Positions 1 to 11,900 of a stretch of 64,000 nucleotides of DNA are shown here, in pieces. The position numbers and the translations under genes are program-made. The DNA is from Salminus brasiliensis. Lineage: Eukaryota > Chordata > Actinopteri > Characiformes > Bryconidae. Below the pieces are notes generated by a model, which was not told where the DNA came from, made no database searches, and saw only the letters and a list, made by a program, of their open reading frames with translations. The stretch's first letter is position 1. Each line of letters opens with the position of its first letter. The stretch lies in NCBI RefSeq assembly GCF_030463535.1, contig NC_132891.1:5513318-5577317 (forward strand). Direction: 5' to 3'.

Positions 1-1320
1 TGTTTTGGTTTTAAGTGCTTCAAACTTACATCCAGTGCCTGGAAAAGCAGACCGGAGAGAGAAGCTGCGTTCCTAAATGAAAACCATATTCCACATAAAC
101 AGATCCAGAGTGGAAGGGAGGGGAAGTGTGAAGCAAACGTGCAGAGACGTCCAGCACTGTCCAGCTGGGTAACAACAGACCTGACTGTGAGTCATTGCCG
201 AAGGCCGCTTCCTTTTCTGTGGGAACGCTTCATTTACTCGCCGTTTCTCTTCCAGTGTTTGTAGCCATGTTTTGGTGTGAACTCCTGGAAGACTTGACCT
301 TCGTCATGTCCAGTGTGATTGTATGTTGCAGAATATCACACCAAAAGATTAAGTTCATACAGTGATGGGCAGTGATGGCACATGGACTGTACTCCATTGC
401 TGTAGTTAAGGGTATTTTTCGGCTCTGTAGGTAATTGCAGTATTTCCATGTTGTAGACATACATATAAGTATAATACCTTCACCACGTTCTGTGCGAACA
501 TGTCGTTGCATATTTCTCAGATGTGGGAGGAACACCATAACACTGTGTGGCATATTTCTTTTACTGAAGATATCCAGTATCCTGGTTTGGAGGTAGGAGT
601 GAAGTTTGATGCCTATGTTAAACTGGAAACACAAGTGTGGAACACTGTGGAAGCACATCTGCTTCAGGGTATATGGCAAAACTCTGTAGTGTGAATGGTC
701 CACCTACCCCTGAATATTCATGCCCTCCCATGCTGAGCATGCAGTGGCTGCATCAAACCATTGCTTTCTTAACCCCTTCAAAAGGGCTTCCTATGGCCCG
801 CTTACCAAAGAATAGTCCCACCCCTTTGTACAGAAGTCCTTGCAAATATTAAGATATACACCTTTGTGTGGGATAAGCGTTGGCTAGTTAAGGAGGTACT
901 GCAGCATTATGTAACACATTACCTTAAAATAACAGCTTCAAAATTACGGCGATGCTCCTCTGACTGTAATAAAGGGAGAGTAGCACCACGATCGTTGCGT
1001 TTAGGGCTCGGTGCGCCAGAAACTGCACAATGTAACTTTGATGAAGCAGACAAGAAAATGCTTATATTTAAGTTGTAATTGTAAAATCTTGCAATTTTAC
1101 TCTACTGCCTGTCCACATGACCATGTGGGATTACCTGAAGTTATTTTTTCCAGCTTGTTTTACAGAAGGCAAAAGGTGGCTGAATCCATACTGATTCAGA
1201 AGTGAACAGTCTATAAAAATGACTGACCAACTGTCTCGCAAACTGAGACGGAACTGAAATCCCTGAGAAACTCTTAAAATCTTACAATCCCTGAGAAATT
1301 ATTATGGTAATAGTTACACA
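1..1320. other. Unassigned upstream DNA
   Basis: No recognisable exon. The longest open frame is on the minus strand at 703-230 (157 codons), overlapped by an open frame of 64 codons on the plus strand. It has no domain or splice signal that I recognise. No sh3yl1 exon, the gene expected next to acp1 in tetrapods, was found here. Confidence 0.4.
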
Positions 1321-1324
1321 CCCC

Positions 1325-1743
1325 AACTGAGCCAACTCAGCTGTGAAGATTTGATTACATTCAGCGACTAGAGCGTTAGTGAGGTCAGGATGTTGGATGA
1401 TCCCCACCTCCACCTCATCTCCAACTCCCCAACTCATCCTAAAAGTACTGGATGGAGCACCACCATCATCCATTATTCCAGAGATGGACACAGTTCTTGC
1501 ACTGCTCCACAGCTCAATGCTGCTGGGGGGCTTTATACCCCTCCAGCCCACACCTGGCATTAGGCAGCATGGAGCCAATAGGCTCATGTTGATCTGCTCC
1601 AGAGAGTCCTAATCTATTGGCAGTACTTCTCTACAGGGACTAGACCAGCTGTATGTGTGTGTGAGCATTTGCACATCTGTCTCAGAAATGGCTGCAATGC
1701 ATTCATTAGAAGGGGTGTCCACAAACATTTGGACATAGAGTGT
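1325..1743 (+). mobile_element. MITE-A copy 1 (5'-truncated)
   Basis: Carries the family hallmark internal motif (tgaggtcaggatgttggatg, 1380-1399) and the right end gtccacaaacatttggacat. The left end with gtggacaaaagtattggg is missing. The family is a non-coding element of about 430-500 bp whose two ends are imperfect inverted repeats (ggtgtcc...ttt..gtcca). Confidence 0.8.
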
Positions 1744-2700
1744 ATGTGTGGATGTATGGGCAGTACAGTGCACGAGAAACACTTAAACATAATCTGGTTT
1801 CATAACAACCCGGGAAGAGGAAAAAGTTAAGCGGATCAGGAGGCCAAGTGGCAGAACTTTTCCTTCTTATATGGTCTGACAGTCGGGAACTTTCCCACGA
1901 GCACTAGTGAACTACAGAGCGACAGATGAAGTGGGCACATTTTCGAGGAGATAAGCTGGCCTGAAATAGAATCAAGGCCAGCGGCTCACTACTACACAAG
2001 CCACCAGGAGAAATCATGCAATATAACGCGGTGTGTTCTCAGTAGGCCGAACCGTTTTATGAGAACCACTCGGATAGAACATCAATCCTTTAGTCATAAA
2101 CCGAACACATTCCCTTCATGTCACTACACACAGATATAACAGATTCTCACGGTGCTTGAAATGCCCCATTCATCACCTGTCACGACACTGGAAAATCAGC
2201 AGTGATTCAACTACATGATTTCACACTGATTTGACAAAGGTTTGCTCAGCACTGGAGCGGCGGTACCACTCCGTCACATGCAATGCACGAATTCATTAAG
2301 CGCATTCAGTGTCATCCGGGGTAGATCAGTCATGTCCTACCTCCTGCTGTGCATCACAGGGCTGTAAAAGTGCACTGATGTAGGGCTCTTGTTGGCATCA
2401 CGCCCGTGTTAGTAACCTTTCAGCAGTTTTTCTCGCTGGGAAAAATATAAATGGGGCTAACGAGCCGACAACGTACCCAACGTAAACTGAGATGCTTTAA
2501 AGCCAGTACAGTTTAATGTGGTCTGCCGAGTTCTGAACTTATAATTTATAAGCTATTAATTCCGTTCTTCCAGGTTGTAGCTTCATATAATATAGTATAG
2601 TGTATTAAAAAAAGCTATTAGTATTAATTAGGACATTAATTAGTCCACAAATGTCCATGTACTGTTTGTGGGACCATAAATTGCTAAAAAGCATACAAAA
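1744..2700. other. No gene seen
   Basis: AT-moderate unique-looking DNA between a MITE and a SINE. No exon with credible splice sites or long open frame was recognised. Confidence 0.4.
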
Positions 2701-2705
2701 AGGAT

Positions 2706-2998
2706 AAAGGTGCACGTATTCGTCACTGTACAGTGTGGACTGTACAGCGAAATGTGTCCTCCGCATTTAACCCATCTGGTAGTGAACACACACTCACACA
2801 CACACATGTGTTAGGGGCAGTGAGTACACACACACACCCAGAGCGGTGGGCAGCCAACTCCAGCGCCCGGGGAGCAGAGAGGGTAAAGGGCCTTGCTCAA
2901 GGGCCCAACAGTGGCAGCTTGCCGAGCCCGGGAATCGAACCCACAACCCTGTTATCGATATCCCGGCGCTCTAACCACTGAGCCACCACTGCCCCAAG
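2706..2998 (-). repeat. tRNA-derived SINE (family 1)
   Basis: Read on the minus strand it begins with a tRNA-like head: box A ggctcagtggttagagcgcc (2985-2966) and a consensus box B, gggttcgattcccgg (about 2943-2929). The body has the (TG)n-interrupted tail common in fish SINEs. Not a functional tRNA gene: the rest of the cloverleaf is not conserved. Confidence 0.8.
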
Positions 2999-2999
2999 G

Positions 3000-3604
3000 T
3001 GCTCCTCTACAAGGTGTTCCTCTATGTACTACAAATACTGTCAGATCTATAGATCTATAGAGATATGATAATTAATCATAATAAGATATGATAATTAATC
3101 GAATAATTATTGCCATAATGATGTATCTGTAATGTCAATATGACCAGTGATGTGTACTGGTAAAAGCTCCAATTAAATATATCTACTGATATTGGTTTAT
3201 TGATTAAAAAGTTGAAAAAAAGTTCAATGTTGGATATCAAAAACATAATTTTAGACATCTGAGAATTTCTTTAATGCATATATAATTGAAACCAAAGAAG
3301 AGATTTCCTGAATTAGTATACTCATAACATAGTCATTAGCATTTAATTAGTCATTATTAATTTACGGATATATGCTAATCATAGTCTGGAATTACAATAT
3401 TACAAATTTTACTTGTAAAAATAATTGTAGGTGCATTTAATTGAAGGTTTTACTAGTAAATATGTAGACTTACTAAAATATTAAGAGAGTTTTATTAAGA
3501 TTTTTATGTAAGTCAACATATGAGTAACTCCCGGCTAGTCAAAATGACATTAAGATTATGTCTTTCTGGCATTATGACTAGACAGAAAGTTTTGTAATAT
3601 TGAG
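3000..3604. other. AT-rich spacer
   Basis: Low-GC sequence with short near-repeats (agatatgataattaatc twice at 3060-3100). No gene or recognisable transposon was seen. Confidence 0.4.
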
Positions 3605-4000
3605 CTTCAGAGACCCCGAGTGGTCCAGTGGAATAAGGGGCTCTCACTATGACCACAGGCTAGTTCGAATCCCAGTCATGCTGCTCGCCATCGGCAGCTG
3701 GGGCCTTAGGGGGCACAATAGGCCTTGCTCTCTCCAGTGTGGGTAGATGCCACTTTCTCCCCACATCACTCCAGTGCAATGCTGGCCGGCGCTGCCGTCT
3801 GCTGGCCGATACATCAGAGCCGGGTACACCTTGCTTTCCTCCAGGCGCGTTGATTGCCTGGTGACGTTAGCATTGGCTGCAGGTCAGAAAAAATAGGTGC
3901 CGGCCGGCTGCACATGTGGCGGCCGTCACCGTCCCAGCGTCAGCAGCATTGCATGTGATAGGGGGAGAATATGTATGGGTTGCGGAGAAAAGGGGTTTTA
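3605..4000 (+). repeat. tRNA-derived SINE (family 2)
   Basis: Head with box A-like gagtggtccagtggaataag and box B gttcgaatccc (3664-3674), then a body shared with relics at 59030-59205 and 24270-24560 (the phrase ccttgctctctccagtgtgg at 3723-3742). Plus orientation. It lies about 400 bp upstream of acp1 exon 1. Confidence 0.7.
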
Positions 4001-4436
4001 GGTTAAAATAATTTGCCGTATGAATGTAAATCACAACTATTCAAACCTGAACTGGAGATATCTTAGCATTTAGCATTAGCATTTACACTGGTCAAATTCA
4101 TTTAGAGATATAAGGATAATATAATAATGTTAAGTAGGATATTTGTGGATAAAATGATTGTATTACTGATAAATTTAGAGAAGATAATATAGAGAAGATA
4201 TATGCATTTACGGTACTCTTAAAAAAAACTTTTATTGCACCTTAATTTCTTTATTTCTTGCAGTACCTACGTAAAAACATTACATTAAGGGTATTTAGAA
4301 GTTTTAAAAAAGCTACACAACATAGATCCTGAATGTGAGTTATTATTATTATTAATAATAATAGGGGTCAGGGGATTGTGATCAGGCGCAGTGAGAGACA
4401 GCCCTCCGCGTCCATGTGGACCAAAACGACGCAAAC

Positions 4437-4479
4437 ATGGCCGCCGCCAGTGGGAAGTCAGTGTTGTTCGTGTGCCTGG
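4437..4479 (+). CDS. acp1: acp1 coding exon 1
   Basis: Encodes residues 1-14 ([14 protein letters not shown]) plus the first base of Gly15, including nucleophile Cys13. The donor after 4479 reads gtaag. The upstream non-coding part of the exon lies in a moderately CpG-containing stretch from about 4380; its true 5' end cannot be placed from sequence alone. Confidence 0.95.
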
Positions 4480-5382
4480 GTAAGAAAAACGCCCTGAAAC
4501 ACAGTCAGACCGCGCTAAATCTCTCTGAGTTAATGCACACATGTGGTAAATCGATGCAGACAGTCGAGGGCGGTATAAAAAGCGAAGCAGCAGCAGGACT
4601 GGAGGCTCCTAACGGACCGGTTCATTCATTGCATGGCGGTTGAGGTGTGAGTCGGTTCCCTGCTCCCGAGTCCAGAGTCCAGAGTCCTTATTAGACATTA
4701 TCCCGGTCATAGAGCAGCAGGACTCGACTGGGTCCACTTTAATGAAGCCTAAGGGTTGCCTTGGGTTTGTAAAGTAAACAGCTGTTTATACTTCCTGTTT
4801 ATGCTTTTGTACAAAATGTTTACAGGAGCACTTTCACCTGATCCTGAACCTGAGGTGTAGTGTGATGCTCCTAATACTGTACAAGAGACCCAATGTCTCT
4901 GGGTTTAGAGGTATTCAGTGTTTTATGTAAGGTTGGTGTAATGCTGTGTATTTATAGTCAATCCCCATCAAAGAGACCCTGTGTGTGGGATCCTTATGCT
5001 GGAGGACAGTAGTGTAGTCCCTGGGTAGTTAAATTAAGGGACGGTGCCTGGATCCCATCCTGGGATGGGGGTGATGTGTCATAAAAATGGTGTCCGTCCA
5101 TATTTTAGTGTTCAGTTTTTTAACACCTAAGGAGACCTTGTTGTCCAGCCTTCAAAAACTGAATTCAATAGTCCTGTTATAAGCAAGGCATATAAGGCAT
5201 ATACAAGCATATTTATATAGCATATTTCATACACAAAGGCAGTTCAACATGCTTTTGTTAAATAAAATCATAATTAAAATTGCATTAAATACACCAGAAG
5301 ATATAAAGGAATATATAAATATAGATACAATAGATAAAATATGTATAACAAATGTGTGTGTGTGTGTATGTGTGTATATGTG

Positions 5383-5414
<32 letters not shown>

Positions 5415-8285
5415 TAGATAAATAAATAAATAGTCAAATAAGTATAAATAAAACATGATTAAAGATAAAATAAGTAAAAGTACAATCTGGAGGTCCTGAA
5501 TATGTGTTTTCTATTTCTTCCATAGGGAACATCTGCAGGTCCCCCATTGCTGAGGCTGTCTTCAGGAAGATGGCAACAGACAGTGGTGTGGTGGACAAAG
5601 TGAGTTGCTGTGTGTTACACCGGTACCAGATGTGCAGATCAGCATGTTAGAGTCACAGCTGAGTGACAGTACTCCTCTGTTGTGGCCTTACTTCAGTAAA
5701 ACTCAATAATTTGTTATTTAAATTCCTACTTTTTATTCTTGTATTTGTGTATTTAGATGTTGTACAGCATCATATAAAATGCATATAGTTGTCATACTAA
5801 AACCTTGTATTGCCGAAAGGAAGTAATTATTTGCCTTTTTTTATTGGGCCATTTGCTATGAGACGTTTAAGTGATGTAAACAACAGTAAAAAGAGGTTTT
5901 GATGTGCTTGATACAGTGCCGCTGTTATATAGTTGAAACTGTAGAATCAGTTAAAAGTCTGAATGTGTTGTGTAAGCGGTGCAGCACGTCTTGCTTGCCC
6001 ATGTTAACAGGCTGCCGTGTCCCAAAAAGTACCCCAAAAGCGCTCCCCAAAAGTACACCTGCGTTTAGACCTATAGGGCCTGTTTTTTTTCAGTGCAACA
6101 TATGTGGCAGAACTCTAGGAAATAAGCTATGCAACACAATTAAATAATAAAATAATAATAATAATAATAAAAAATAGTAAGTTTTAGTCTATAATCGGGT
6201 CCATAAGCATTTGGAAAATGACCGTGTTGATAATTATTCCTCTGTACACCACCACAATAGATTTGAAATGAAGCATATATCATATTTTCAGCCAGAAATA
6301 CTGCATTATTATTGCAAGGGTGTGTTTTTAATAATCAGATGCACATCCTTTGTACTCATTGACTGCCTGAAGTCTGGAGCCTGTAGGCATCACCAGATGC
6401 TGAATTACCTCTGTTGGGCTTTGTTGTCAAGCCTTTACTGCAGTTGCCGTCAGTTGCTGCTTGCTTACAGGTCTTTCTTTCTACAGTTTTATCTTCAGTA
6501 AGTGAAAAGCTGCTCAGCTAGGATGAGGTCAGGTGACTGACTTGCCCATTTAGAATATTACCCCTTCTTTGGGGTATTAAGAAGCTCCTGGGTTGCTTTT
6601 GCTGTATGTTTTGGGTCATTATCCATTTATAATGTGAAGCACTGTCATCAATTTTGCAGCATTTGACTGAATCTGAGCAAAAAGTGTAGCTCTGTAACAT
6701 CATGAGTAAACGACAGAGACCCAGTTCCGTTAGCAGCCATACATGCCCATGCCATAATAGTGTCTCCACCATGTTTGACAGTCATAAAGCCTTCCTTTTC
6801 TTTCCCCCATACCTAATCTAAATTTACAGAAAAATCATCTCTTGATTGCTTCATTTCAATTCCATTGAGTTGCTAAAAAATTCTTACTGTCCAAATACTT
6901 ATTGAACCTGTCTGTATGTCTGTTTATGGTGTCTTTCCTGAAAGACCAGGAATGGTCAACGTGTCCCCATTGTAAAAGTCACAGTGTCGCGTCACTCACA
7001 CCACACAGAGGTAGTATTTGTGCATTCAGCTTCACACTGGTGATCCCTGAAGCCCGACAGTGGTCAGAATGTAAAGCTGCCTTCTGGGTGGCCCCCCACA
7101 TCAGAACACAGGCAGCATTGAACCCCCTGACCTCTTCATTGTTTTGACTGTAACATGTTGCAATGTCTGTGCTGTTGCTGTTTTCTCTCCTGCAGTGTTT
7201 GTATGTGTTTGTGTGTGTGTGTGTTTAGTGGAGGATAGACAGCGCAGCCACCTCCACGTATGAGATTGGCAACCCACCTGACTACCGCGGCCAGGCCTGC
7301 ATGAAGAAGCACGGCGTGCCCATGCGGCATGTGGCTCGCCAGGTACGGGGGGGTCCTGTTTAGTGCTTGCACTCAGCCCTAGCTGTGTGTTCTCTGTGTG
7401 TGTGTGTGTTACAGTGGGTTATAGATTCTGGTGCTACCTCGGACTGGAATATAGGCAGCTCCCCGGACGCCCGTGGTCTGGCCTGCCTCAGGAGACATGG
7501 CATTGACACAGATCACAGGGCCCGACAGGTACTGAAACCTCACCTGCGCTGAATCTGTGCCTGTAATTGTTTGCTTGGATTTACTGGGTTGACCGAAAGG
7601 TCGAAACTGGGTTGACTAGAGGTCGAAATGGACCTTTCTCAAGACCAAATATGTATCTTGTAGCTTCCAAAAAGACTGGGACTGGGGCTCTAACCTGTTT
7701 TCAGAGTTTGCGCTAAAGCTTTTAAGAGTCATCTTTGCAATTTTTTGCGTATTTCGTGCCTTTCAGCACTCACTGCATGACGGATGTGTGTGAACATAGA
7801 ATGACACCTAAACTGCACTGTGAACCTCGTTTAAACCTTCTGTCTGTGATGTGAAGGAATTAGAAGGAATTATGTCACCTGCCGGTGCTGCCTATTTACG
7901 ATAGCACTAACTGTGTACGTACTAGGGCTGCAGCAAACTGCTATTTTGATATCGAATTAATCTTTTGATTAATTGACAAACAAATTATTATGCTTAAAAA
8001 CAATTAAGATAAAGATGTAATTAACTTTCCTGCTGAAATATAAAAAAATGAATAAAGCTTCAATATATATTATGTCAGAATTTAAAGTAACAAAAGTAAA
8101 TCAGTTTTCCCCAAAAATGTTAGTTCACGAGAAAAGATTAGACAGTAATTTTCGCTTCAGTTTTGAAGCATATGTGTTTTGTGTCCCCTCTTACTTTCAG
8201 TGTAGTTTTGTTTATTTATTAACATTTGAACTGACAACCAGATTTTGGTTTAAAATAGAAAATTGAGTGAGTTTATATATATATA

Positions 8286-8316
<31 letters not shown>

Positions 8317-8764
8317 AGATATAGATATATATATATATATATATATAGATATTGATGCTTTGCTTAACAGAAATGATGTTAAATGAATGTGTGTGTGTTT
8401 GTGTTTCATGGTTTATACAGCTAAGCATAAAAACTATTCAGCCATTGACCATCTGAATTGTAAATCGCTGATGGTCGTCCAGGTCCTGAACAGACATTAG
8501 GTGCATTCAATCCAACACGCACAACTCGGGCACTCTAGTTACAGTCAGTTCTCTGATCACTGCAAAAAGTGATGTCTTGGCAAGTGATGCTCTTAAATAT
8601 AGTCTGCATATGTACTGCATATGTGCATTTGATGATGTTTTATACTAATTTATAAAATTAAAAAAATAGCAATATATCATTCTGCATGTGACAATATAAT
8701 GCAGTATATCGAATCATTTATCCTCTGTATTGTGATGCAGATCGTATCGCCCTGCTAATAACCC

Positions 8765-8800
<36 letters not shown>

Positions 8801-8848
8801 ACCTTTATCTCTGGTATTCTGTTTTTCTCTCTTCTTTACTACTTTTAC

Positions 8849-8915
<67 letters not shown>

Positions 8916-11900
8916 CCTATTTCTCTTCCTATTTCTCTGCCTCCTTTTAGTTTCCCAAAATTAACTTTGACAGAATCTGTTTCTTCACTACCTCTGCCCT
9001 CTCTCTATCTCCCTTTGTGTTTTCAGCCATTGTTGATCTCTTCAACATACTTCCTCAGGATATGTCCTGTGCTTGTTATTTTGGCTGACTTTCCCAATTA
9101 GATTGGATCATGTGTGTTCAGAACAGCACAGAAATCAGAAAGTCCACTGCCAAGACACTGCCACTCCACAGAGTATTCATTTCATATACAGACCAGGGCT
9201 GTCGGACAGCTGTTTGATGATGAACTGGATGATTTATTGTGTTATTAATCATATTTCCTTAGATTTGGCCCATTTAAAAAGCAGCCTTTGTGATGGGTAG
9301 TATAGATTTATTACTTAAATATTATTTTTATCCTGTGAACTCATCCAGCCTGCACTACTGCACTACTTCGTGTTAAAAAAATCAAAATTATAGTAGTAAT
9401 ATACATATATACATACACATACACACACATTTATTTATTTATTTAGTTATTTTTAAATGTATGTTGGTTGGGTGGTTTAACCTGTTGTTGTTATTAGTAT
9501 TATTATCATTTATTATAATTAATATTTAAAAATTATTATAAATACAGCCCAGCAACACTCTATTGAATTAAATAAGGCTGATTACTCTCTCTGTAATGAA
9601 ACATGCAGTTAATCATTATCCTTTTAGCATGGACGATATCCACAATACACTCATAAAAGCATATTGTGAACCACGATAACAAAATTGATCATGACACGAT
9701 AAAATATCGCCATATTGTCCAGCTCTATGCTGAACCCCTACAGTAGCATTGCGGAGCCTCAGCCCAAAGCACAGTTCCAGGTCACGACTCTGCATCCTGC
9801 AGTCCGGTCACCAAGGCTAATGCTTCACACTGTGTTGCGTCTGATAGGTTAAAGCCATTGAACTCCACACCCTCCACCCTTCCGCTGTCACTCAAAGCTC
9901 CCAGTCGAGTAGGCGGGTGGTAGAGCAGCCCCTAGAGGCCTGGTTCAGCCGAGGCCACAGGGAGCCGAACTTCTGTTGAACTCCTCTGTGTATTGAACAC
10001 TTACGCATTGAAGCAATATTGTGGAAGAACTGCCTTTGGTTACCTGAGGAACCTTTCAAGGGTTTTGTAAATCAAATGCATCATTGTGTGGAAACCTAAT
10101 GTGGACACTGTGGACAAAAGTATTGGGACACCTGCTCATTCATTGTTTCTTCTGAAATCAAGGGTAGAAGAGTTAATCCTGCTTTTGTTGGAGTAACTGT
10201 CTCTACTGTCCTGGGAAGAAGAAGGCTTTCTGCTAGATTTAGGGGAAGCATTGCTGTGAAGATTTGATTGCATTTAGTGATGAGTGTTAGTGAGGTCAGG
10301 ATGTTGGATGATCACCACCCCACCTCATCCCCAGCTCACCAAACTCATCCCAAAAGTATTGGATGGAGCACCACCACCACCATCCATCATTCCAGAGAAC
10401 ACAGTGCCACTGCTCCTCAGCTCAATACTCTGGGACTTTACACCCCTCTAGCCCAAGCATGGCATAAGGCAGCAAAGTAGCTGAATGCATTTATTAGAAG
10501 GGGTGTCCACAAACATTTGGACGTGTAGTGTAGGTTCTATGCCAATTGCTTACAAGTCTTGTTTCCAAGCTAAGAACCATCCGGTCCTGTTTTAGTGCCG
10601 AAATTCATGTCGGAGACTTTTATCACTGCTCACTTCGCTGCTGTCCGGTCTTCTTTTTCCCCCTTTTCAGCGGAATGAAAAATTCCCCATCATGACCCTT
10701 TGCTCGGCTGTCTCGTTTGAATTATGTCCACTGTTGCTCAACTCATGCACATACACACTTGCGCACGCACACACACACACACACACACATACACGCACGT
10801 GTACACAGCCACAGATGTGCTTTGATCCGTTTCATAACTCCTTGTGCCTTGAGTGAGGGGAGTGAACGCTCGTACAGCCACAAAGACGGGGATCGCAGCC
10901 CTCCCCTTTGCTGAGGTTTGCTGGCACTTGGCCAGAGGAGCGCGGCATGCTCAGAGCATCAGAATGTCAGTCTTGAACTGCGTTCACATTCATCATGAAA
11001 AAAAAAAAAGCTTTTACTGTTCTGTGTGAGGAAAGCCTTAGGCGGCCGCTATGGCAGCTAAAAGCGTGCGTCCCAGCGCAACATAGGTGGTCAGAATTGG
11101 GCCAGTGAAGTTATTGGTATGTTGGTTCTGGTCTCACAGTTTTGGTCTGGTTCCTGACTTCCGTAGATGTTTCATGTATTAGTTAAACAACATCATGTAG
11201 TATTTGCACCATAAAACAGCAGCTCCAGACTCATGCTGATGCTCCACTGACTGTAACAGGGAATGAACGACCCCTCGGTCAGTCCCAGTCCGGGCCGCGG
11301 AACAAGGAGCTTTGGTGGAGCTGCACTACGAGACCTGCCTCAAGAACTGCTGTGTAACACTGCATGACCCGAGTCATGTTAGTGTGAAGTCCTGTAGTAG
11401 TACTCTTTCGCCTCAGTCCACATGCTTCTTTATCTTTCAGTGATGCTGGGGGCTCTTTCATTAGGGGGCGCTCAAAGCATGGTTTGTATTTACAGCGGTG
11501 GTGTAAAAGTGGATTACACACCACAATGAGGGGACGCCCAGGAGCGAAAATACCAGTTCTTACACAGTGCTGCTTTAAATGAGGGTAACTTGGATCTGAT
11601 AAGGATAGCTTCAGTCTAAATCTTAGGGTAGCCTTACTTTCTGGAGTTTTAGCCCATCAGTCTAAAGTTTGTTGCCCATGATTGTGTTCAGGATTCAGGG
11701 CAGGACTTTTCAGTACATTTATCTTGTTGTCCTTAAGCCATCCTCTTACATCATCCTTCTAAAGTACAGTCCCTTTTCCCAGCTGAAGAACCCTGTTTTG
11801 TAAATCAAATGCATCATTGTGTGGAAACCTAATGTGGACACTGTGGACAAAAGTATTGGGACACCTGCTCATTCATTGTTTCTTCTGAAATCAAGGGTAT

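Larger units (their letters stand above)
7529..10060. other. First part of acp1 intron 3: microsatellites and hAT-like scraps
   Basis: Holds (TA)n/(GATATA)n at 8274-8352, (CA)n at 8766-8799, (CT)n at 8852-8912, and short pieces resembling hAT-type ends (agggctgcagcaaactg at 7924, gcgat/atcgcc motifs around 9630-9725). No exon was seen. Confidence 0.5.

Noticed and set aside
2930..2998. Possible tRNA gene (boxes A and B)
   Set aside because: Box motifs belong to a SINE head followed by a SINE body; no intact cloverleaf. The same applies at 3605 and 59150.
1..4436. sh3yl1 exons, expected divergent neighbour of acp1 by human synteny
   Set aside because: Looked for the conserved N-terminal coding sequence on the minus strand and did not find it; the gene may start outside the window or lie elsewhere.
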